From Streptomyces formicae (GTDB lineage Bacteria > Actinomycetota > Actinomycetes > Streptomycetales > Streptomycetaceae): a DNA stretch of 64,000 nt. The stretch is taken from contig NZ_CP071872.1 of the NCBI RefSeq assembly GCF_022647665.1, positions 868,001-932,000 on the forward strand. The letters run 5' to 3'. Both the position numbers and the translations under genes were made by a program. Below the pieces are notes generated by a model. It was not told where the DNA came from. It did no database searches and saw only the letters and a program-made list of their open reading frames with translations. Positions 15,581 through 22,779 of this stretch are shown in pieces. Each line of letters begins with the position of its first letter. Position 1 is the first letter of the stretch.

Positions 15581-17389
15581 ATGCCCGAGTCCCAGCCTGC
15601 CCAGAATGACGGCCACGACTACGACGTCATCGTGGTCGGCTCCGGCTTCGGCGGCTCGGTGTCGGCCCTCCGCCTCACCGAGAAGGGCTACCGCGTCGGC
15701 GTCCTGGAGGCGGGCCGCCGCTTCACCCGCGAGACGCTGCCCAGGAACTCCTGGGACCTGCGCAACTACCTGTGGGCCCCGGCGCTCGGCCTCTTCGGCA
15801 TCCAGCGCATCCATCTGCTGGGCAATGTGATGGTGCTGGCCGGGGCGGGCGTCGGCGGCGGCTCCCTCAACTACGCCAACACGTTGTACGTCCCCCCTGC
15901 CCCGTTCTTCAACGACCCCCAGTGGAAGGACATCACGGACTGGCAGGAGGAGCTGAAGCCGTACTACGACCAGGCGCAGCGCATGCTCGGGGTCCGGCTC
16001 AACCCCACCATGACCCCGTCCGACGTGCACCTGAAGGCGACCGCCCAGGCCATGGGCGTCGGCGACACCTTCCACATGGCCCCGGTGGGGGTCTTCTTCG
16101 GCGACGGCCGTGACGCCGTCGGCGAGGACGGGGCCGGGAAGGCGAAGGCCGAGCCGGGCGCGGAGGTCCCCGACCCCTACTTCGGCGGCGCGGGCCCCGC
16201 CCGCCGCGCCTGCACCGAGTGCGGCGAGTGCATGACGGGCTGCCGTCACGGCGCGAAGAACACCCTCAACGAGAACTACCTCTACCTCGCCGAGAAGGCC
16301 GGCGCGGTCATCCACCCCATGACGTCGGTCGTGGCCGTGACCGAGGACTCGCGGGGCGGCTTCGCCGTCAAGACCCTGCCGAGCGACAACAAGCGCAAGG
16401 GCCCGGGCCGTACGTTCACGGCCCGCCGGGTCGTCATCGCGGCCGGTACGTACGGCACCCAGACGCTGCTCCACCGGATGAAGGACAGTGGACTGCTGCC
16501 CCGTGTCTCCGGGCGGCTCGGCGAGCTGACCCGCACCAACTCCGAGGCCCTCGTCGGCGCCCAGACCGACAACCGCCGCTACCGCAAGCGCCACGGCGTC
16601 GACAAGGTCGACTTCACCCGCGGTGTCGCCATCACGTCCTCGATCCACCCCGACGAGCACACCCACATCGAGCCGGTCCGCTACGGCAAGGGCTCGAACT
16701 CCATGGGTGGCATGACGGTCCTCCAGGTCCCCTACAGCTCACGCCGCGTCCTGGCCTGGCTGGGCAACTGCGCCCGCCACCCGTGGCTCACGGTCCGCGC
16801 GCTCTCCAACCGCCGCTGGTCGGAGCGGACCATCATCGGCCTGGTCATGCAGTCCCTGGACAACTCCCTGACCACGTACCGCAAGGAGAAGGGTCTCGGC
16901 AAGGGCCTCCTCACCGCCCGCCAGGGCCACGGCGCCCCCAACCCGGGCCAGATCCCCGAGGCCACCCGCGCCGCGTCCCTGCTGGCCGAGGAGATCAACG
17001 GCTTCGCCGGCTCCAACATCGGCGAACTCATGGGTACCCCGCTCACCGCGCACTTCCTCGGCGGCTGCCCGATCGGCGCCACCGCCGAATCCGGCGTGAT
17101 CGACCCGTACCACCGCCTCTACGGCCACCCGGGCATCTCCGTCGTCGACGGCGCCGCCGTCACCGCGAACCTCGGCGTGAACCCGTCCCTCACGATTACG
17201 GCCCAGGCCGAACGGGCCATGTCCTTCTGGCCCAACAACGGCGACCCCGACCCCCGCCCGAACCAGGACGCGGCGTACGCGCGCCTCGCCCCGGTCGCCC
17301 CGAAGTCCCCCTCGGTCCCGGCGGACGCCTTCGGCGCGCTGAACCTCCCGTTCCTGGGCATACCGTCGGTCCCGCCGAAGTCCTCCTGA
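15581..17389 (+). CDS. GMC-type FAD oxidoreductase with a four-cysteine motif
   Basis: 602 residues, starting at ATG 15581 behind GAGGAGA. An N-terminal FAD-binding VVGSGFGGSV (about 18-27) and the C-terminal GGCPIGATAESGVIDPYHR ... VVDGAAV segments place it with the cholesterol-oxidase-like branch of the GMC family, which oxidise alcohols. Between them, residues 211-221 form C-x2-C-x2-C-x3-C (CTECGECMTGC), a spacing seen in iron-sulfur ferredoxins. Substrate unknown; a sterol or other hydrophobic alcohol is possible. It lies directly after the semialdehyde dehydrogenase gene and may be co-transcribed. A strong terminator follows. Confidence 0.85.
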   Translation: MPESQPAQNDGHDYDVIVVGSGFGGSVSALRLTEKGYRVGVLEAGRRFTRETLPRNSWDLRNYLWAPALGLFGIQRIHLLGNVMVLAGAGVGGGSLNYANTLYVPPAPFFNDPQWKDITDWQEELKPYYDQAQRMLGVRLNPTMTPSDVHLKATAQAMGVGDTFHMAPVGVFFGDGRDAVGEDGAGKAKAEPGAEVPDPYFGGAGPARRACTECGECMTGCRHGAKNTLNENYLYLAEKAGAVIHPMTSVVAVTEDSRGGFAVKTLPSDNKRKGPGRTFTARRVVIAAGTYGTQTLLHRMKDSGLLPRVSGRLGELTRTNSEALVGAQTDNRRYRKRHGVDKVDFTRGVAITSSIHPDEHTHIEPVRYGKGSNSMGGMTVLQVPYSSRRVLAWLGNCARHPWLTVRALSNRRWSERTIIGLVMQSLDNSLTTYRKEKGLGKGLLTARQGHGAPNPGQIPEATRAASLLAEEINGFAGSNIGELMGTPLTAHFLGGCPIGATAESGVIDPYHRLYGHPGISVVDGAAVTANLGVNPSLTITAQAERAMSFWPNNGDPDPRPNQDAAYARLAPVAPKSPSVPADAFGALNLPFLGIPSVPPKSS

Positions 17390-17396
17390 CACAGGA

Positions 17397-17434
17397 GAAG
17401 GGCGCTGCACCCCCCTCCGAGTGCAGCGCCCTTC
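17397..17434. terminator. bidirectional hairpin terminator
   Basis: A perfect 14 bp stem (17397-17410 with 17421-17434) with a 10 nt loop, followed by a T-rich stretch, lies between the convergent oxidoreductase and surface-protein genes. Confidence 0.88.
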
Positions 17435-17450
17435 TTGCTCTGTTGCGGTG

Positions 17451-18550
17451 TTACGCGACCGCGTCGCCCTTACGGCGCTTCATCGCGAAGACGACACCGG
17501 CACCGGCGACGATGGCGATGCCACCGGCGATACCGATGGTCGGCAGCATCGAGGAGGAACCGGTCTCGGCGAGGTTGCCGGTGACGGGGAGCTCCTTGAT
17601 GCCGCCCTGCGGCTTGGTGTCGGGGCCCTTGTCCCCGGGCTTCTGGTCGCCCTCGCCCGGCTTGGCCTCGCCCGGGTTCTCGTTCGACGAGCCCGGCGCC
17701 AGGACGACGAAGTCCACGGCCTGGCCCTCGTTCGCGGCGATGCACTCCTGGCCGTCGACGTCACCGAGGTAGGCGCCCGAGCCGAAGGAGTAGCTGTCGC
17801 CGGCCGGGGCGCTCTTGTCGATCGTGAGGCGGAGGTCGATCTTCACGAAGTCCTGGGACTTCATGGTCTCGACGCCCCAGAAGAAGTCACCGGCCCAGTC
17901 CTTGTTGCCGATGGCGGTCCACTCGTTGGTGCCGGGGAGCTTGTACTCGAGGTCGATGTGCTTGCTGAGGTACTTGTCCTCGTCGAGCTCGTAGTTCTCG
18001 ACCTCGGCGTAGAAGGCGACCTCCTTGAGGTCGGCCTCCGACTTGTTCGTGATGGTGAGGTTGAACTCCTCGGGGGCGCTGCCCGCGACGATCTTGCCGG
18101 GCAGACCCGAGATCTCGACGTCGAGAGCCTTCTCCTCGAAGTTCTCGTCGATCTCCTCGCAGTACGGCGGGAGCTCCTCGTCCTCGCCCGGGTCGGTGCC
18201 CTCGCCGGGGGCTCCTCCTCCGGGTTGGTGCCCTCGGCCGGGGTCTCCTCGCCCGGCTTGGTCTCCTCGGCGGGAGTCTCCTCCTCCGGCTTGGTCTCCT
18301 CGGCCGGGGTCTCTTCCTCGGGCTTGGTCTCCTCGGCGGGAGTCTCCTCGCCCGGCTTGGTCTCCTCGGCCGGGGTCTCCTCCTCCGGGGTGGTGCCCTC
18401 GGCAGGGGTCTCCGACTCGCCCGTCGAACCGGAGGTAGAGGTCGTGCTGGTGGTGCCATCGGTCGCGTACGCGGCCGGCGCCGCCAGGAAGGCGGCAGGG
18501 GCTATGACAGCGGTCGCGGCGGCGACGGCCATAGCGCGGCGGAGCTTCAT
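17451..18550 (-). pseudogene. sortase-anchored cell-surface protein, broken by a 1-nt frameshift
   Basis: Read from ATG 18550 (GAGG site 6 nt upstream) the protein has a signal peptide (MKLRRAMAVAAATAVIAPAA..), then a Thr/Glu/Pro stalk of 11-residue repeats, and loses frame after EEEPP. From about 18211 the correct frame continues as GEGTDPGEDEELPPYCEEI and stays open to 17451. Every other repeat has GTCTCCTC (plus strand) where this one has GCTCCTC, so one T is missing at 18211/18212. Restoring it gives 366 residues. The C-terminus holds LPVTG followed by LAETG, a hydrophobic helix and a basic RRK tail, the signature of sortase-attached wall proteins. The mature domain (about 120 residues) is not one I can name. 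It could be a real inactivation, slippage-based variation or a sequencing error. Confidence 0.85.
18215..18425 (-). repeat. 33 bp coding repeats of the surface-protein stalk
   Basis: Tandem, imperfect 33 bp units encode ETPAEETKPEE-type 11-residue repeats. They make a flexible, strongly acidic stalk, and they are a natural site for replication slippage; the frameshift lies at their 3' end. Confidence 0.8.
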
Positions 18551-18728
18551 GAAGACCTCAGTGAAGTCTGGCGTACCGCGCATCGCGCAATACGGAGTCT
18601 GATGGGCCGCCCCCGGCTGTGGGGTCACGGGTGTGGCCGTTGTTTCGCATGCATGACCTGTGACCAGTGGGATTGGTTGCACGGAAACTCACACAGACTT
18701 TATGTGACCTGCGCCACATGCCTGTGGC

Positions 18729-18908
18729 ATGTGCCATACCTCGGCCCTGGCGCCCAGGGCCGTCATCTTCGGACTCGGCAGTCTCGCCGGTGTCGCCGAC
18801 GTCCGCTTCGGCGCGGACGGCGGTGGCAGTTCGGAATGCAAGATCACCGGAACTCTGGGGATTTGCACCGATTCCTGCGTCTGGCCCGGGCTCAACTCGC
18901 AGAACTGA
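18729..18908 (+). CDS. probable small protein of 59 residues, Cys/Thr-rich tail
   Basis: The frame from ATG 18729 to TGA 18906-18908 encodes 59 residues. The first half is hydrophobic (ALAPRAVIFGLGSLAGVADV), the second is Gly/Ser-rich and ends SSECKITGTLGICTDSC, then VWPGLNSQN, with three Cys within 14 residues. About 80% of third positions are G/C, and a strong terminator starts 20 nt after the stop; both favour a real gene. Against it, the antisense frame has the same wobble positions, so composition does not fix the strand, and there is no clear ribosome-binding site. The ATG lies inside a perfect 8 bp inverted repeat (18715-18733). Divergent from the surface-protein gene. Function unknown; a modified or secreted peptide is conceivable but no modifying enzymes are nearby. 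Confidence 0.4.
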   Translation: MCHTSALAPRAVIFGLGSLAGVADVRFGADGGGSSECKITGTLGICTDSCVWPGLNSQN

Positions 18909-18927
18909 CGCAGAAGTACTGAGCGCA

Positions 18928-18963
18928 CAAGGGCCCCGCGACGTCCCGTCCGCGGGGCCCTTG
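18928..18963 (+). terminator. hairpin terminator after the small ORF
   Basis: A perfect 13 bp GC-rich stem (18928-18940 with 18951-18963), 10 nt loop, 20 nt after the stop of the 59-residue ORF. Confidence 0.8.
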
Positions 18964-19418
18964 GCTGTCGGCACCGGCGTCAGGGCAGCGCCGGTGCCGA
19001 GGGCGGCGCCGGGGGGCTGCGCCGCTCGTGCGGGGGTGGCCGGACCCGGCGGCGCGGGGAGGTGCGCGCAGTGGTTCGGACCAATGGCGGTGGTGTGGGG
19101 GTGGCTGAATCGTGCTGGACGGCCGTCGCTCGCGCAATACCTTGGACGGAAGAGGCCGGCCGAACGCGGTCGGCCCCGGGCGTCCCCGGAGCCGACCGCC
19201 TGGGGTGACCGGGCTGCTGTCCCCTGCCGACCGGTCACGCGCGCCGGGGCGAGGTCCCACGACGTACCTGCGGTACGTCACACGCCCCAGCGGAGCCACG
19301 CGTGGTTCTTTCCTTCGGGGGCCGCCCCTGGCTGGCACGGACATCGGGACCAACGAAGGCCCGTCGGATGCGGTCACGCGCCGTACGGGTGAGAGCGGGT
19401 CCGTACGCGTGTTCGCGC
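18964..19418. other. 455 bp without a convincing gene
   Basis: Open frames cross this stretch on both strands but none has a protein-like product or a ribosome-binding site. The only structure seen is a perfect 8 bp inverted repeat with a 3 nt centre at 19261-19279 (GACGTACC / GGTACGTC). Confidence 0.5.
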
Positions 19419-19706
19419 TCAGATGCGGCCCCGGCACAGCTCCAGCAGCGTCATGGCCAGCGCCGTACCCGGCTTTCCCAGCGCGTCCCTGTAGTGGCCG
19501 AGCACCTCCATCTCGCGCGAGAGGTTCACGCGGCGGCCGCCCGAGGTGATGCGGGCCTCCTGGATGACGGCCGAGACGGCCATCCGTTCCTGGATCAGGC
19601 CGATGATGCGGTCGTCGAGGGCGTCGATGCGTTCGCGGGCGCCGTTGATCACGTGCGCGGCCTCGTCGGTGCGGGCTCCGGTGTCGGTGACGGGGGTGAC
19701 GGTCAT
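19419..19706 (-). CDS. chorismate mutase, AroQ type
   Basis: 95 residues, one all-helical AroQ domain: RERIDALDDRIIGLIQERM in the first long helix, the basic KR-type stretch around SGGRRVNLSRE, and a last helix ending ELCRGRI. It converts chorismate to prephenate, the first step towards phenylalanine and tyrosine. ATG 19706 follows a GAGGAG site. It has its own promoter, a short aromatic leader peptide and an attenuator hairpin upstream, so expression is probably tuned to Phe/Tyr supply. It lies back-to-back with guaA. Confidence 0.92.
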   Translation of the reverse strand: MTVTPVTDTGARTDEAAHVINGARERIDALDDRIIGLIQERMAVSAVIQEARITSGGRRVNLSREMEVLGHYRDALGKPGTALAMTLLELCRGRI

Positions 19707-19762
19707 GGGAGGGCTCCTCGGGTGGAGGCCCCGGAACGAGCGACCGGTCCGGGAAACACAGC

Positions 19763-19790
19763 GCGCCCCGGGCCTGTCGGCCCGGGGCGC
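19763..19790 (-). promoter_or_regulatory. attenuator hairpin in front of chorismate mutase
   Basis: A perfect 12 bp stem (19779-19790 with 19763-19774) with a TGTC/GACA tetraloop sits between the leader peptide and the chorismate mutase start; read on the minus strand it is followed by GCTGTGTTT. A CGGCCC in the leader peptide's later codons could pair with GGGCCG of the hairpin, giving a possible competing structure. Confidence 0.7.
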
Positions 19791-19813
19791 CTGGGAAGTC
19801 GCTTGTCAGTTGC

Positions 19814-19885
19814 TCAAGCAGCACGACCATGGCAGCCGGCGGGCCGGGTGCCATAGGTAAAGACGAAGGTCGTGTGCGTGCGCAT
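19814..19885 (-). CDS. aromatic leader peptide of chorismate mutase
   Basis: 23 residues from ATG 19885: MRTHTTFVFTYGTRPAG then CHGRAA. The run Phe-Val-Phe-Thr-Tyr is encoded at 19853-19867 with TTT and TAT, codons rarely used in such GC-rich genomes. The start ATG falls 7 nt after a promoter -10 box, so the message would begin at the ATG (leaderless). Placed directly upstream of a strong hairpin and a gene of Phe/Tyr synthesis, it fits a ribosome-mediated attenuator in which stalling at the aromatic codons lets the gene be read. Known amino-acid leader peptides have this design; the assignment here is by inference. Confidence 0.7.
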   Translation of the reverse strand: MRTHTTFVFTYGTRPAGCHGRAA

Positions 19886-19892
19886 GTCGGCC

Positions 19893-19921
19893 AGTATGGC
19901 CCCCGTCCCCGCCGGTGCCAA
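19893..19921 (-). promoter_or_regulatory. housekeeping-type promoter of the leader peptide / chorismate mutase
   Basis: On the minus strand: TTGGCA (19921-19916), a 17 nt spacer, CATACT (19898-19893), then 7 nt to the leader ATG. Five of six bases match the -35 consensus and the spacing is ideal. Confidence 0.75.
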
Positions 19922-19926
19922 TCCGG

Positions 19927-19989
19927 GGTGCGGGCGGTCCGGACGGCGGTGCGGGCGGTCCGGGCAGCGGTGCCGACGGTCCGGACGCT
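19927..19989. repeat. three 21 bp imperfect tandem repeats
   Basis: Units 19927-19947, 19948-19968 and 19969-19989 share GGTGCGGGCGGTCCGG. They lie between the chorismate mutase promoter and guaA. Confidence 0.75.
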
Positions 19990-20091
19990 GATCCGGAAGC
20001 CGATTCGGATGGTGAGACGAAAGAGCCACCGTCCGCCGCCGGTAGAATCGACAAATAGAGACCCTCCCACCACCGCCGGAAGGCCGCCGTA

Positions 20092-21696
20092 GTGTCCTCA
20101 GCGTCCCCCGCTGCCGCGCCCGACATCGCCAACCCGGACGTAGTCCTCGTTGTCGACTTCGGCGCGCAGTACGCCCAGCTCATCGCCCGCCGCGTCCGTG
20201 AGGCCCGCGTCTACAGCGAGATCGTCCCGTCGACCATGCCGGTGGCGGAGATGCTGGCCAGGAAGCCCGCGGCGATCATCCTCTCCGGCGGCCCCTCGTC
20301 CGTGTACGAGGAGGGCGCCCCCCGCCTGGACCGCGCGATCTTCGAGGCCGGCGTCCCCGTCTTCGGCATGTGCTACGGCTTCCAGCTGATGGCGCAGACC
20401 CTCGGCGGCACCGTCGACAACTCCGGCGCCCGCGAGTACGGCCGTACGGACCTGCACGTCTCCAAGACCGGGTCCACCCTCTTCGAGGGCACCCCGGCCG
20501 AGCAGGCCGTGTGGATGTCGCACGGCGACGCCTGCTCCGCCGCGCCCGAGGGCTTCACCGTCACCGCCTCCACGGACGTCGTTCCGGTCGCGGCCTTCGA
20601 GAACGACGAGAAGAAGCTGTACGGCGTGCAGCACCACCCCGAGGTCATGCACTCGACCTACGGCCAGCAGGTCCTGGAGCACTTCCTCTACCGGGGCGCC
20701 GGCATCGAGCCGACCTGGACGACCGGCAACGTCATCGAGGAGCAGGTCGCCGCGATCCGCGAGCAGGTCGGCGACAAGCGCGCCATCTGCGGGCTGTCCG
20801 GCGGAGTCGACTCGGCCGTCGCCGCCGCCCTCGTGCAGAAGGCCATCGGCTCCCAGCTGACCTGTGTGTACGTCGACCACGGCCTGATGCGCAAGGGCGA
20901 GACCGAGCAGGTCGAGAAGGACTTCGTCGCCGCGACCGGCGTCTCGCTGAAGGTCGTCGACGCGCAGGAGCGGTTCCTCGCCGCCCTCGCCGGGGTCTCC
21001 GACCCCGAGGAGAAGCGGAAGATCATCGGCCGCGAGTTCATCCGGGTCTTCGAGCAGGCCGAGGCCGAGATCATCGCCGAGGCGGGCGCGCACGGCGACC
21101 AGCCGGTGAAGTTCCTGGTGCAGGGCACCCTCTACCCGGACGTGGTGGAGTCCGGCGGCGGCAGCGGCACCGCGAACATCAAGTCGCACCACAACGTCGG
21201 CGGCCTCCCCGAGGACCTCGAGTTCGAGCTCATCGAGCCGCTGCGCAAGCTCTTCAAGGACGAGGTCCGGATGGTCGGCCAGGAGCTCGGCCTGCCGGCG
21301 GAGATCGTCCACCGCCAGCCCTTCCCCGGCCCCGGCCTCGGCATCCGCATCGTCGGCGAGGTCACCAGGGAGCGCCTGGACCTGCTGCGCGAGGCCGACG
21401 CGATCGCGCGCGAGGAGCTGACCGCCGCCGGTCTCGACCGTGAGATCTGGCAGTGCCCGGTCGTGCTGCTCGCCGATGTGCGGTCGGTGGGCGTGCAGGG
21501 CGACGGACGGACGTACGGGCACCCGATCGTGCTCCGCCCGGTGTCGAGCGAGGACGCCATGACGGCGGACTGGACGCGGATGCCGTACGACGTGCTCGCG
21601 AAGATCTCGACCCGGATCACCAACGAGGTCGCGGACGTGAACCGGGTGGTGCTGGACGTGACCAGCAAGCCGCCGGGCACCATCGAGTGGGAGTGA
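20092..21696 (+). CDS. guaA: GMP synthase (glutamine-hydrolysing)
   Basis: 534 residues. Makes GMP from XMP with ATP and glutamine. The N-terminal class I amidotransferase domain has nucleophile Cys94 (GMCYGFQ) and HHPEV; the ATP pyrophosphatase domain has the PP-loop LSGGVDS (about 236-242); the C-terminal dimerisation domain ends with the conserved [12 protein letters not shown] 20092 is preceded by GGAAGG. It works with IMP dehydrogenase upstream in the pathway; a guaB3 relative opens the window. It is divergent from chorismate mutase. Confidence 0.97.
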   Translation: MSSASPAAAPDIANPDVVLVVDFGAQYAQLIARRVREARVYSEIVPSTMPVAEMLARKPAAIILSGGPSSVYEEGAPRLDRAIFEAGVPVFGMCYGFQLMAQTLGGTVDNSGAREYGRTDLHVSKTGSTLFEGTPAEQAVWMSHGDACSAAPEGFTVTASTDVVPVAAFENDEKKLYGVQHHPEVMHSTYGQQVLEHFLYRGAGIEPTWTTGNVIEEQVAAIREQVGDKRAICGLSGGVDSAVAAALVQKAIGSQLTCVYVDHGLMRKGETEQVEKDFVAATGVSLKVVDAQERFLAALAGVSDPEEKRKIIGREFIRVFEQAEAEIIAEAGAHGDQPVKFLVQGTLYPDVVESGGGSGTANIKSHHNVGGLPEDLEFELIEPLRKLFKDEVRMVGQELGLPAEIVHRQPFPGPGLGIRIVGEVTRERLDLLREADAIAREELTAAGLDREIWQCPVVLLADVRSVGVQGDGRTYGHPIVLRPVSSEDAMTADWTRMPYDVLAKISTRITNEVADVNRVVLDVTSKPPGTIEWE

Positions 21697-21816
21697 CCTT
21701 CCCCCAGCAGACCGACAACGACGCCGTCGCCCGTTCCGTTCGGGCGGCGGCGCCGTGTTTGTTGAAGAGCGTTGCATCTCTGGTCAGTTGAGGTGACCGG
21801 CGGTACCTTCCGCCGC

Positions 21817-22656
21817 ATGACGGAGACGCCCGCCGAAATGCCGGTCGAGACGCCGACACAGAAGACACCCCTGCCCGTGCCCGAGCCGATCCCCGTCGAT
21901 CAGCTCGACTTCGCCCTGCCGCCCGTGCACGACTCCGCGGCGGACGAGCGGGCGTACCGCAGACAGCGCGTCGCCGGAGCGCTCAGGCTCTTCGCGCGGT
22001 TCGGGTACGAGGACGGCGTCTCCGGGCACATCACGGCGCGCGACCCCGAACTCCAGGACTGCTTCTGGGTCAACCCCTTCGGGGAACCCTTCGCCACGAT
22101 GACCGCGCGCAAGCTCGTCCTGGTCAACGGCCACGGAGAGGTCGTCCTGGGCACGCGGCGCGTCAACCAGGCCGCGTTTGCCGTCCACGCCGAGGTGCAC
22201 CGGGCCAGACCGGAGGCCGTCGCCGTCGTGCACACGCACTCGGTGCACGGCCGGGCGCTCGCCGCGCTGGGCGAGCTGCTCGATCCGATCACCCAGGAGG
22301 CATGCGCCTTCTACGAGGACCACGCGCTGTACGACGCCTGCACCGGCGTGGCCGTGGACGCCGACGAGGGCCGGCGCATCGCCGCCGCGCTCGGCGGGAG
22401 CAAGGGCATCGTCCTGCGCAACCACGGACTGCTCACCGTCGGCGACTCGATCGACGCGGCCGCCTGGTGGTTCCACTCCATGGAGCGCTGCGCGCAGGTC
22501 CAGCTCGCGGCCCGGGCCGCCGGAAAGCCCGTCCGCATCGACCACCGTGACGCCGTCGCCACCCGCGAACAGCTCGGCAGCGATCTCGTCGCGTGGATCA
22601 GCTACCAGCCGCTGTGGCGCCAGATCTCCGCCACCGAGCCCGAACTCATGTCGTAG
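21817..22656 (+). CDS. class II aldolase/adducin family protein
   Basis: 279 residues. The class II aldolase fold uses a zinc ion to cleave or epimerise phosphorylated sugars; the zinc-ligand motifs are visible as HTHSVHG (HxH) and a later RNHGLL histidine. The first 40 residues are Pro/Thr-rich and precede the domain. ATG 21817 has no ribosome-binding site but a TACCTT box ends 7 nt before it, suggesting a leaderless message. The substrate cannot be told from sequence. It stands between guaA and a membrane protein. Confidence 0.85.
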   Translation: MTETPAEMPVETPTQKTPLPVPEPIPVDQLDFALPPVHDSAADERAYRRQRVAGALRLFARFGYEDGVSGHITARDPELQDCFWVNPFGEPFATMTARKLVLVNGHGEVVLGTRRVNQAAFAVHAEVHRARPEAVAVVHTHSVHGRALAALGELLDPITQEACAFYEDHALYDACTGVAVDADEGRRIAAALGGSKGIVLRNHGLLTVGDSIDAAAWWFHSMERCAQVQLAARAAGKPVRIDHRDAVATREQLGSDLVAWISYQPLWRQISATEPELMS

Positions 22657-22779
22657 TACGTCAATTTGATCGTGGGCCAATCACCCGCACACCGCCTTGC
22701 CGGTGCGTGCATGAGCGCGCACGTGCGGCACAATTCCTTGGAATCACAAGGTCGTTGCTCTGATCGAAGGGGCGTCGCC

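Noticed and set aside
18205..18220. Programmed ribosomal frameshifting in the surface-protein gene
   Set aside because: There is no slippery heptamer with a downstream structure, and the comparison with neighbouring repeat units points to a simple one-base loss.
18215..18425. Regular repeats that could be taken for a CRISPR array
   Set aside because: The 33 bp units are contiguous without spacers and encode a Glu/Pro/Thr protein repeat.
17451..18908. A ribosomally made peptide cluster built around the 59-residue ORF
   Set aside because: No lanthionine synthetase, cyclodehydratase, protease or dedicated transporter gene is present in the flanking 20 kb; only the peptide's composition hints at it.
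18667..19392. A 241-codon plus-strand frame across the gap before chorismate mutase
   Set aside because: It runs through the strong terminator at 18928-18963, has poor third-position bias in its first part and no recognisable sequence.
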